A DNA stretch of 35,572 nt from an uncultured Lachnospiraceae bacterium (lineage in GTDB: Bacteria; Bacillota; Clostridia; Lachnospirales; Lachnospiraceae), in the NCBI GenBank assembly GCA_937885345.1, contig CAKZZH010000126.1, positions 1-35,572 of the forward strand. The letters are read 5' to 3'. Shown here piece after piece: positions 9,468 through 16,661 of the stretch (position 1 is its first letter; each line of letters starts with the position of its first letter). The translations under genes and the position numbers were made by a program. The notes under the pieces were generated by a model. That model worked only from the letters and a program-made list of their open reading frames with translations, searched no databases and was not told where the DNA came from.

Positions 9468-9509
9468 GATTCCTCCTACATTTTATATAGTTTCCCCAAA
9501 CCCGAAAAA

Positions 9510-9538
9510 ATTGTAACAAAAATTTAATAATTTGTAAA
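9510..9538 (-). promoter_or_regulatory. Promoter of the M23 peptidase gene
   Basis: Minus strand: TTTACA (9538-9533), a 17-base AT-rich spacer, TACAAT (9515-9510). Spacing is ideal for a housekeeping sigma factor and the start codon is about 43 bases downstream of the -10 box. Confidence 0.8.
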
Positions 9539-9588
9539 GTATTTGATATAAAACTGCATATAAGAAATTAGTCCTATATATAAACCCC

Positions 9589-10110
9589 CTAAAATGCGCC
9601 CATTTTGAGGTACAAAAACACGATAATCGCCGCTATTCCAAGGAATGAGAGGATTGACATCACGAAAGATACGGCAGTTAAAGCCGTTAATTTACGGTTA
9701 CTCTTCTCCATATCAACCTTCATACTTTTGTATACGGTAAGGTTTTCTTTACGGATTGCTTTCTCAAAACTGTGTTTAATATCGTCCCCCGCATATTGAA
9801 CATTTTCCTGAATGGATTCAAGAAGCTTGCGGTTTGCGGCATTCGTTTCCTCAAGCTGCTTAAAATACTGCAAAACCTGGCCTCTAATATTCGCATTATC
9901 TATCTCATTATGAATGATATTCCTTACGGCATCCTCCGTAAGCACCTCTCTTACCGGAGCGGGTTCAACTATCGTTTCACTCTCCGAGCCGTTCTCCCGG
10001 CCTTCGTAATAATTTCTTTGCACCTGCATCCTCCTGCGGGCATTTCCACTGTTATTTTCACTACCGTTCGCATTGTTTCTTCCTGTAAAGATATCCCAAT
10101 TAAAAGCCAT
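9589..10110 (-). CDS. Uncharacterised tail-anchored membrane protein
   Basis: Not recognised. It is 173 aa. The N-terminal third (MAFNWDIFTGRNN onward) is polar, rich in Asn, Gly, Ser and Arg, and probably disordered. Residues about 55-140 are charged and helical with coiled-coil character (VLQYFKQLEETNAANRKLLE). A single hydrophobic segment close to the C-terminus (VMSILSFLGIAAIIVFLYL) should anchor it with the N-terminus in the cytoplasm. GAGG lies 12 bases before the ATG. It is separated from the M23 gene by 121 bases containing that gene's promoter, and no terminator was seen after its stop. Confidence 0.75.
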   Translation of the reverse strand: MAFNWDIFTGRNNANGSENNSGNARRRMQVQRNYYEGRENGSESETIVEPAPVREVLTEDAVRNIIHNEIDNANIRGQVLQYFKQLEETNAANRKLLESIQENVQYAGDDIKHSFEKAIRKENLTVYKSMKVDMEKSNRKLTALTAVSFVMSILSFLGIAAIIVFLYLKMGAF

Positions 10111-10148
10111 AAAATAATTTTACCTCGTAAATGCTTATATAAGGTAAG

Positions 10149-10179
10149 AAAGGAATACACCCGATGGATGCATTCCTTT
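10149..10179 (-). terminator. Hairpin after the zinc-ribbon membrane protein gene, probable terminator
   Basis: A 13-bp stem (two G-T pairs) with a 5-base loop; the minus-strand arms are AAAGGAATGCATC and GGTGTATTCCTTT. It begins 27 bases after the stop of the 10206-11138 gene. The U-run is short (TTTCTT), so termination strength is uncertain. Confidence 0.6.
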
Positions 10180-10205
10180 ACATACCAGTAGTATCATCAC
10201 ATAAT

Positions 10206-11138
10206 TTAGAAAAGCGATGCCATGCCGAAGAAATAATATCCGGTAGCATTTGTCGTAAGATTCAGAAGCACACTTATAAGTCTGTCTGCAAAAACATATA
10301 CTCCAACAGCTATAACTGCAGCGATCACTGCTTTGTTCTTATTCTCGATAACTTTAAACAGATTAACTATCATCTGAATAAATGCAACGGCCAAAAGCGC
10401 AAAGATTACAATATCAAGAACGAATACATCTGCATTGATCAGTTGGTTGACCCATGTCAGTACATTGACACAACAAACTGCTGCATAAGGCACCGTAAAG
10501 AAAGCGGCAAATTTCTTAATATCCATCTTGCCCTTTATGAATAATTTATTGACAAGGGCATATACTCCATACATTGCGCCGGCGACAACCGCAGCCCAAA
10601 TAAGCGGATAGAAAATGTTCTGAACAAATCTTCCGGTAATTGCCAAAACATTAATACCGCCAAAATAAATCGATGACCTGATCAACGAATAAAATGTACC
10701 GATAAAAGGAGTAACCCAAAACGTTGCAAACATAAGTATTGCCGCTGCAACCGATGTGCCCAAATCCGCATCTTCATATAATTGAGTTGTAACATCGATC
10801 GGAGCCGTAAATGTCTTCGGGAATAATTTGAAGGCGTTCACAAACCCCTTTCCAAGATTGAATGAAGACTTCCTCTGTTCTCCGCCCTGAGACTCGCTTG
10901 GCGCACCCTGAGCCGTATTCTGTTCGCCCTGTGCTGTATTCTGTGCGCCCTGTGCTGTATTCTGTTCGCCCTGTGCTGTATTCTGCGCTGCATTTACAAC
11001 CGGATCCGGTGCTGCATACATCGAATCTGCAGTATATGATGCGCTTTGTTGAGCCGCATTGTTCTGAGCTGCGCCGCTACGACAAGAACACACTTCCCCA
11101 TCCGCTAATTCTTTACCGCAATAAGTACAAAAAGCCAT
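10206..11138 (-). CDS. Zinc-ribbon membrane protein with QNTAQG repeats, function unknown
   Basis: About 310 aa. It starts MAFCTYCGKELADGEVCSC, a short zinc ribbon (C-x2-C ... C-x-C). A low-complexity linker rich in Ala, Gln and Asn follows, with four copies of the heptapeptide QNTAQG(E/A). From about residue 105 there are five or so membrane segments (SVAAAILMFATFWVTPF, IWAAVVAGAMYGVYAL, VDIVIFALL-like, AVIAAVIAVGVYVFADRL), reminiscent of Yip1/DUF-type multi-span proteins that carry an N-terminal zinc ribbon in clostridia. The start is the ATG at 11138 because GGGAGG lies eight bases upstream; an in-frame TTG two codons earlier is too close. Two hairpins lie in the leader. No function assigned. 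Confidence 0.8.
   Translation of the reverse strand: MAFCTYCGKELADGEVCSCRSGAAQNNAAQQSASYTADSMYAAPDPVVNAAQNTAQGEQNTAQGAQNTAQGEQNTAQGAPSESQGGEQRKSSFNLGKGFVNAFKLFPKTFTAPIDVTTQLYEDADLGTSVAAAILMFATFWVTPFIGTFYSLIRSSIYFGGINVLAITGRFVQNIFYPLIWAAVVAGAMYGVYALVNKLFIKGKMDIKKFAAFFTVPYAAVCCVNVLTWVNQLINADVFVLDIVIFALLAVAFIQMIVNLFKVIENKNKAVIAAVIAVGVYVFADRLISVLLNLTTNATGYYFFGMASLF
10902..10985 (-). repeat. Four tandem 21-bp repeats coding QNTAQG(E/A)
   Basis: In-frame tandem repeats in the linker of the zinc-ribbon membrane protein. The last residue alternates Glu, Ala, Glu, Ala, suggesting that a 42-bp dimer was the duplicated unit. Near identity at DNA level implies recent expansion and likely length variation between strains. 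Confidence 0.9.
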
Positions 11139-11166
11139 TTTCAAATCCTCCCGTTTCCTTGGTGAA

Positions 11167-11194
11167 GGTCCGGCACTCTAACGAGCGCCGAACC
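11167..11194 (-). other. Stem-loop in the leader of the zinc-ribbon membrane protein gene
   Basis: A 12-bp stem, allowing three non-Watson-Crick G-T pairs, closes a GTTA-type tetraloop: minus-strand arms GGTTCGGCGCTC and GAGTGCCGGACC. No U-run follows, so it is not a typical terminator. It lies about 17 bases before the ribosome-binding site. Confidence 0.55.
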
Positions 11195-11218
11195 GTCAAA
11201 TCTTTGATTTCTGTAATA

Positions 11219-11237
11219 GTGCCGTAAAATACGGCAC
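11219..11237. terminator. Short perfect hairpin after tkt
   Basis: Perfect 8-bp stem GTGCCGTA/TACGGCAC with a 3-base loop, starting eight bases after the tkt stop. The following TATTACAG is not a good U-run, so it may be a weak terminator or an mRNA 3'-end stabiliser. Confidence 0.5.
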
Positions 11238-11245
11238 GGTCACAA

Positions 11246-13228
11246 TTAAAGTTTCTTAACCGTCTTAACGATATTATCAACCGTAAATCCAAACTTCTCA
11301 AAAAGAGTATTTGCAGGAGCACTTGCTCCAAAACCATGCATTGTGATGTATGCACCGTCGAGCCCCACATACTTGCCCCATCCGAAGTCAGTAAGAGCTT
11401 CGATCGCAACTCTCTTGCGACAAGCCTTAGGAAGTACGGATTCCTTATATGCTGCCGACTGAAGCTCGAAAACATCCATACAAGGCATGCTGACAACTCT
11501 GACTTTCTTATTGCGTCCAAGTTTTTTCTTGGCTTCAACGGCAAGAGAAACCTCAGAACCCGAAGCCATAAGAATAACATCAGGTGTTCCTTCGCAATCA
11601 TCAATAATATATCCACCCTTGAGCGCCTTCTTGGATGAACCTGCCATCTGAGGAAGATTCTGTCTTGATAAAACAAGAGCGGTAGGTGTCTCTTTAGAGG
11701 TGAGCGCATAATACCATGCGCACTCTGTCTCTGTAGCATCGCAAGGTCTGAATACCGAGAAATTCGGCATTGCTCTGAACATTGCAAGTTGCTCGATGGG
11801 CTCATGAGTAGGTCCGTCCTCTCCTACGCCGATCGAATCGTGAGTAAATACGAATGTAAGAGGCAGCTTCATAAGTGCCGAAAGTCTTGCCATAGGCTTT
11901 GTATAATCACTGAATACGAAGAAGGTCGAAACAAAGCATCTAACTCCGCCATGAAGCATCATACCGTTTCCGATAGCTGCCATAGCAAGCTCTCTTACAC
12001 CAAAGTGCATATTGTCGCCGCTGTAGTCATTCTTGGAGAAGTCTCCGGCACCGTTCATATAAGTCTTGGTAGAAGGTGCAAGATCCGCAGCTCCGCCGAT
12101 AAGGTTAGGAAGAACGGCCTTAGCCTGGTTAAGTACTTTACCGGAAACACTTCTGGTTGCCTCGGGAGCATCGAATTTCTTCCAGAAATTCTTATTGCCC
12201 TTAAGAACCTTCTCTGCAAGATCCTCATCAAAATATGTATCCCAAAGCTGCTTCATCTCAGGGTACTTCTTACAGTAATCCGCGAACAGCTTGTTCCACT
12301 TCTTCTCCTTCTCGGCACCCTTTGCAGCAAGTTTCTTGTAATTGTCATAGACTTCCTTCGGAACATCAAAAGGCTTCTGGCTGGGCCATCCAAGGTTCTC
12401 CTTGAGTGCCTTTACATTATCAGCGCCGAGAGGCTCGCCATGTGCACTTGCCTTGCCCTGCTTTGCAGGACATCCGAAACCGATCTTGGTCTTAACGATA
12501 ATGAGTGAAGGTCGTGTCTTATCAGCCTTGGCTTCTTCGATAGCCTTGCCGATCTCGTCAACATCATTGCCGTCTTTTACGGTAAGTGTCTGGAACCCGA
12601 ATGCTTCAAATCTCTTCTTAACATTCTCGGTGAAAGCGATATCGGTACCACCCTCAATCGAGATGTTGTTTGAATCATAAAATACGATAAGCTTGCTAAG
12701 TCCGAGTGTTCCTGCAAGTGACATAGCTTCTGATGAAATACCTTCCATCATACAGCCGTCGCCACCGAGAACGTATGTATAGTGGTCAACAACGGGGAAG
12801 CCCTTCTTATTGAATACAGAAGCAAGATGTGCCTCTGCCGCTGCCATACCTACGGCCATACCCATACCTGCACCAAGAGGTCCTGTGGTAGCCTCAACAC
12901 CAACGGTGTGACGATACTCGGGATGTCCGGGAGTAAGGGAATCAAGCTGTCTAAAATTCATAAGGTCAGTCTTGGTAAGTCCGTATCCGAATAAATGAAG
13001 AAGTGAATACAGAAGCGTTGAACCATGTCCGCCGGAAAGCACAAAACGGTCTCTGTTGGGCCAATTGGGGTTCTTGGGATTGTGATTCATGTGCTTGCCC
13101 CAAAGCTCATAGCCGATAGCCGCACAACCAAGAGGGAGTCCGGGATGTCCCGAATTAGCCTTCTGAACAGCATCTGCAGCAAGTACACGAATTGCATTAA
13201 CTGACATATTGTCGATCTTTGTACTCAT
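11246..13228 (-). CDS. tkt: Transketolase
   Basis: Thiamine-diphosphate enzyme of the non-oxidative pentose phosphate pathway, moving two-carbon units between ketoses and aldoses in the cytosol. The 660-aa length is normal. Visible landmarks are ANSGHPGLPLG, the substrate and cofactor segment GPLGAGMGMAVG, the thiamine-diphosphate motif GDGCMMEGISSEA ending in DSNNISIEG, and the pyrimidine-domain stretch GVRCFVSTFFVFSDY with THDSIGVGEDGPTHEP. AAGGAG precedes the ATG. It follows the transaldolase gene by 22 bases, so the two partner enzymes are probably co-transcribed. Confidence 0.97.
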   Translation of the reverse strand: MSTKIDNMSVNAIRVLAADAVQKANSGHPGLPLGCAAIGYELWGKHMNHNPKNPNWPNRDRFVLSGGHGSTLLYSLLHLFGYGLTKTDLMNFRQLDSLTPGHPEYRHTVGVEATTGPLGAGMGMAVGMAAAEAHLASVFNKKGFPVVDHYTYVLGGDGCMMEGISSEAMSLAGTLGLSKLIVFYDSNNISIEGGTDIAFTENVKKRFEAFGFQTLTVKDGNDVDEIGKAIEEAKADKTRPSLIIVKTKIGFGCPAKQGKASAHGEPLGADNVKALKENLGWPSQKPFDVPKEVYDNYKKLAAKGAEKEKKWNKLFADYCKKYPEMKQLWDTYFDEDLAEKVLKGNKNFWKKFDAPEATRSVSGKVLNQAKAVLPNLIGGAADLAPSTKTYMNGAGDFSKNDYSGDNMHFGVRELAMAAIGNGMMLHGGVRCFVSTFFVFSDYTKPMARLSALMKLPLTFVFTHDSIGVGEDGPTHEPIEQLAMFRAMPNFSVFRPCDATETECAWYYALTSKETPTALVLSRQNLPQMAGSSKKALKGGYIIDDCEGTPDVILMASGSEVSLAVEAKKKLGRNKKVRVVSMPCMDVFELQSAAYKESVLPKACRKRVAIEALTDFGWGKYVGLDGAYITMHGFGASAPANTLFEKFGFTVDNIVKTVKKL

Positions 13229-13250
13229 AGATGTATCTCCTTAAATTAAT

Positions 13251-13904
13251 TTATTCTCCGAAAACGGCTTTGTAATCTGCAGCAAACTTCTCAATACCTT
13301 GTGTGGTAAGAGGATGCTTAACCATCTGTGCGATAACGCTGTAAGGAACTGTAGCGATGTCAGCACCTGCAAGAGCACAGTCTGTTACATGGATAGGATT
13401 ACGAACGCTGGCTGCGATAATCTCTGTTTCAAGTCCGTAAATCTGGAAAATCTCGGCAATCGTTCTGATAAGATCGATACCGGGCTGAGAAATGTCATCA
13501 AGTCTTCCAAGGAAGGGTGATACGAAAGCAGCGCCTGCTCTTGCTGCAAGAAGTGCCTGGTTTGCAGAGAAAATAAGAGTTACATTAACCTTGATCCCCT
13601 CCTTGCTGAGTGCCTTTGTAGCCTTAAGGCCTTCTTCTGTCATAGGGATCTTAACAACCATATTGGGATGGATCTTGGCAATCTCACGACCCTCTGCGAT
13701 CATGCCCTCTGCATCTGTGGTCGTAGCCTTAACTTCACCGCTGATAGGTCCGTCAACAATTGATGTGATCTCCTTGATCACCTCTGTAAAATCTCTTCCT
13801 TCCTTTGCGATCAAAGTAGGGTTGGTAGTTACTCCGCAGATAACTCCCATGTCATTGGCTTTTCTGATATCGTCCACATTGGCAGTATCAATAAAAAATT
13901 TCAT
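13251..13904 (-). CDS. tal: Transaldolase, small (TalC/FSA-like) type
   Basis: Class I aldolase-type enzyme of about 217 aa, transferring a three-carbon unit in the pentose phosphate pathway. It starts MKFFIDTANVDDIRKA, with the Schiff-base Lys in VVKIPMT and conserved GVTTNPTLIAKEG. At positions that separate the subfamilies, this protein has Glu in ISGEVKA and Phe in FVSPFLGRLDD, which fits transaldolase; fructose-6-phosphate aldolase has Gln and Tyr there. The start is the ATG at 13904, with AGGAGG seven bases upstream; the frame is open eight codons further. It sits directly before tkt, its pathway partner. Confidence 0.92.
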   Translation of the reverse strand: MKFFIDTANVDDIRKANDMGVICGVTTNPTLIAKEGRDFTEVIKEITSIVDGPISGEVKATTTDAEGMIAEGREIAKIHPNMVVKIPMTEEGLKATKALSKEGIKVNVTLIFSANQALLAARAGAAFVSPFLGRLDDISQPGIDLIRTIAEIFQIYGLETEIIAASVRNPIHVTDCALAGADIATVPYSVIAQMVKHPLTTQGIEKFAADYKAVFGE

Positions 13905-13954
13905 AATATTTACCTCCTGTTTTATCATAAGCGATAGACCACAATGCCCTATGG

Positions 13955-16564
13955 CTACAGCTTAAAATCTTTCTCCTTGAGGATGATGTAATCCCCGTCT
14001 TTCTTGTGCTTCTTACGAAGTGATGCAGCGATCGCCTTGTTCACGATTTCCTTGGTCTTATCAACCTCGCATCCAAACTCACTCATATCGGTTTCATTGA
14101 TGATCAAATACAATCTTCCGATTATCTCTTCGGGAATAAGGTACCCCTGCTCGCGCGCGTATTCCTTCGCAATCTGAGCAAGTTCAACCGCATTGTATGT
14201 TTTGAGTTCTATTTTATAATCAAACTTGCTTGCAAGTTCGGGCGTCTTCATCATAAGACGTTTGATGCCGTACTCCTCGCCTACAAGGATCACAAGCATT
14301 CCGTCGGTATCCTCTTCCATAATGGAGTTAAGTGTAAAAGCTGATTTGGTATCAAGTTCACTCGCATCCTCTATTATGAAAGTCTTGCCTTTTATTTTAC
14401 TCTTGCTCTCCTCGAGACCGTTTCTATTGATGGAAAGTGCGGAAGTTCTGGCGACTTTGAGCTGGTCGCGACTTCTTCCGACGCTGATCGCCTTAAACAG
14501 ATCGATCGCAAATTCCGACTTGTTGATATCCTTCTTGCCGATAATTATTATATTACCGCTCTTGGAATTGCCGGAAGGCATCGTTCCTTCTTTGGCCAGA
14601 ACCACCTTCTCGATCTCGGCCTTGGTCTCGGGCCTGTGCATATATTTCTTAACGTATTTGAGTCTGTCCTTGGAAATTCCGGCATCTGCACTGTCAACCT
14701 CATACGCCTTCGCTTCCTCTGTATTACCGTCCGCCTCATTCTCCTCCATAAAAGCAGAATGTGCATCGCTGCCGATATCACTTGTTTGCTCGGTCTTCGT
14801 CTCCTCTTCGGTCTCTGCCTTCGTCTCCGGCGCCTCAGACTCGCTATCCTGCCCTGCTGCAATCTCTGCGGTCTGCTCGTTTGCAATCTCTGCTTCGGGC
14901 TCTGCGGTCTGCTCGTTTGCAAACTCTGCTTCAGGCTCTGCGGTCTGCTCGTTTGCAATCTCACTTATTACGCCTTCAAGAGCCGCTTCCTCTTCCAGCG
15001 CATCATTGTCATATTCAAATGTCGCATCCTTCTCCATCTGACTTGCAAGAGAAGCAATGTATGCATCGATTTTACCGGTATCGCCCGCCTGATGCGTGGG
15101 AACAACAGGCATATCTTCCTCTTCGGATTCAGCAAAAGACTCTGCTTCCACAGCGGGTTCAGCCTCTGCGGCCTGCTCCTCTTTCTGAAGCCAATCTATA
15201 AGATTGACCTGTCCTTCCATCTCATCGATGGGCTCACCAAAAATGCTTCCGGTCTCAGGTCTGATAAGTTCAGGCATCACCGGAACCTCTGCTACAGGCG
15301 GCTGAGCTGGCACGGCGACCGGGCGTCCCCAGTCATGCGTATTTATCTTTATCTCTTTGGTTGCACCGAAATCCTCGGCATTAACATCAAGATGTTCTTC
15401 ATCAAGGAGTTCCTTCTCGGGAACGACTCTAAGCTCATCGACAGGCTCTGCGGCGGGCTCTACTTCGATTACAGGCTCTGCGGCAGGCTCTGCTTCCACG
15501 GACTTCTCCGGAAGGTCTCCTGCCGTCGGCTTCTCCGGAATGTCGGAGTCGTTTAATCGGTTGACGCCGGCTTTGATGGCGTCATATATCCTTGTATCGG
15601 ACATATCCGGCACAACCCGTTCGTTTCCGGTCGCCTTGGTTATGTCCGGTAGAATCGCAGTCTCGGCTGTAGCGCGATCCTGCTCGGCAAGCACCTTCAG
15701 GTTCTCCGCCATTTCAGCCTGAAAAATCTGTGTATCGTATACCGAATAATCCTTCTCGGGAACTTTAAAACTGTTGATGCTTTCCTCAGACATAAGGCTT
15801 GTTGCGCCTGTTCTGGGATCGACCTCAAAATGCTCTTCTTCTAAAGGCTCATCCTCCGTAACCTCGTCCTGCCCGGTCTCGGTATCATAATTGATCGCAT
15901 CGGTATCTATCGGCATTGTCGGATCCGTAACAACAACCTTCTTCGCTTTGTCGGCTTCGATAGTTGCAAGAACAGCCTGCTGCGAAGGAGTGAGCTCGGC
16001 ATATCTGCGCTTAAGATAAAGCGCCTTTTCAACATATTCGCCGTCGCCGAACCAAAGAATAAGATCATCACATTCGCTTACGCAGTCATTTATTCTTCCT
16101 GCGTCGGAATATAGTTCGGCGAGCTCATATTCATATTTTTCTTCAAGCTCGTTCTCTTTGTATTTCTCAAGGATCGTGATGAGTTTGTCGACAGGCTCAC
16201 CCTTAGCCTTGCTTATTTTGTATAATAAAATATATTTATCCGAGTCCGATGGATTCATATCAACGAACTCTTTGTAAAGTGCTTCCGCCTCTTCGATATC
16301 GTTTAACTTAAGAGCAAGAAAAGCAAGATCGGAAAGAAGTCTCCTTCCGCCCAGACGGCGATTATAAGCATCGTTACCGATGTTACGCGCCTTCTGGTAT
16401 TCTCCTGCTTTGGTATATATTTTCATGGCTTCGGAAATGTCGGACCATTTCTTAACTCTTGTCCAGGCAACAGTATCCGCTACCTTGGCGGCACCGGCAT
16501 AATCTTTCTTACTGACCAGCTTTGATATCTGTTCTATTTTGATTCCGTACTCTATGCGGTCCAA
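13955..16564 (-). CDS. TPR protein with acidic linker and degenerate AAA+ domain
   Basis: Large 869-aa protein of unknown function. Residues 1-200 form TPR-like helical pairs (YAGAAKVADTVAW, YQKARNIGNDAYN, IEEAEALYKEFVDMNPS). Residues about 200-660 are acidic and low complexity, including three copies of a 12-residue ANEQTAEPEAE repeat. Residues 669-869 resemble the AAA+ domain of the SpoVK/CbbX group (ASKFDYKIELKTYNAVELAQIAKEYAREQGY is split over that region). The P-loop position reads GKKDINKS, lacking the usual glycines, and Walker B reads TFIIEDASEL, so ATPase activity is doubtful. No membrane segment is seen. The start is a TTG with GGAGG ten bases upstream. A promoter-like element lies in the end of the preceding SMC-like gene. 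It is probably a scaffold or regulator; that is inference. Confidence 0.72.
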   Translation of the reverse strand: MDRIEYGIKIEQISKLVSKKDYAGAAKVADTVAWTRVKKWSDISEAMKIYTKAGEYQKARNIGNDAYNRRLGGRRLLSDLAFLALKLNDIEEAEALYKEFVDMNPSDSDKYILLYKISKAKGEPVDKLITILEKYKENELEEKYEYELAELYSDAGRINDCVSECDDLILWFGDGEYVEKALYLKRRYAELTPSQQAVLATIEADKAKKVVVTDPTMPIDTDAINYDTETGQDEVTEDEPLEEEHFEVDPRTGATSLMSEESINSFKVPEKDYSVYDTQIFQAEMAENLKVLAEQDRATAETAILPDITKATGNERVVPDMSDTRIYDAIKAGVNRLNDSDIPEKPTAGDLPEKSVEAEPAAEPVIEVEPAAEPVDELRVVPEKELLDEEHLDVNAEDFGATKEIKINTHDWGRPVAVPAQPPVAEVPVMPELIRPETGSIFGEPIDEMEGQVNLIDWLQKEEQAAEAEPAVEAESFAESEEEDMPVVPTHQAGDTGKIDAYIASLASQMEKDATFEYDNDALEEEAALEGVISEIANEQTAEPEAEFANEQTAEPEAEIANEQTAEIAAGQDSESEAPETKAETEEETKTEQTSDIGSDAHSAFMEENEADGNTEEAKAYEVDSADAGISKDRLKYVKKYMHRPETKAEIEKVVLAKEGTMPSGNSKSGNIIIIGKKDINKSEFAIDLFKAISVGRSRDQLKVARTSALSINRNGLEESKSKIKGKTFIIEDASELDTKSAFTLNSIMEEDTDGMLVILVGEEYGIKRLMMKTPELASKFDYKIELKTYNAVELAQIAKEYAREQGYLIPEEIIGRLYLIINETDMSEFGCEVDKTKEIVNKAIAASLRKKHKKDGDYIILKEKDFKL
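14859..14962 (-). repeat. Three tandem 36-bp repeats coding ANEQTAEPEAE(F/I)
   Basis: In-frame tandem repeats within the acidic linker of the TPR/AAA+-like protein, nearly identical at DNA level, the third copy incomplete. Confidence 0.85.
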
Positions 16565-16582
16565 TTCTGTATATCCTCCAAT

Positions 16583-16607
16583 CGAGCCTATGTGATCACA
16601 CGGCTCG
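16583..16607. other. Inverted repeat before the TPR protein gene
   Basis: CGAGCC and GGCTCG arms enclose the perfect palindrome TGTGATCACA. It can form a bulged hairpin in RNA or act as a two-fold protein-binding site. It lies just upstream of the GGAGG of the TPR gene and downstream of the putative promoter, where an operator would fit. Confidence 0.5.
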
Positions 16608-16632
16608 CAGCATCCACAAAAAAATCGTAATT

Positions 16633-16661
16633 ATTTTACCATAAGAAGCGCCTTAAATCAA
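16633..16661 (-). promoter_or_regulatory. Putative promoter of the TPR protein gene
   Basis: Minus strand: TTGATT (16661-16656), a 17-base spacer, TAAAAT (16638-16633). The -35 box overlaps the last codons of the SMC-like gene. It is followed by a T-run but no terminator hairpin, so read-through from the upstream operon is also possible. Confidence 0.5.

Noticed and set aside
10902..10985. Short regular repeats considered as a CRISPR array
   Set aside because: The repeats are contiguous 21-bp in-frame coding units without spacers.
11113..11805. Minus-strand open frame of 230 codons across the tkt 3' end
   Set aside because: Shifted frame inside tkt; basic, motif-free sequence.
14226..15556. 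Plus-strand Ser/Leu/Cys-rich open frames
   Set aside because: Shadows of the acidic repeat-rich linker of the TPR protein; the complement of Glu/Ala codons yields few stops.
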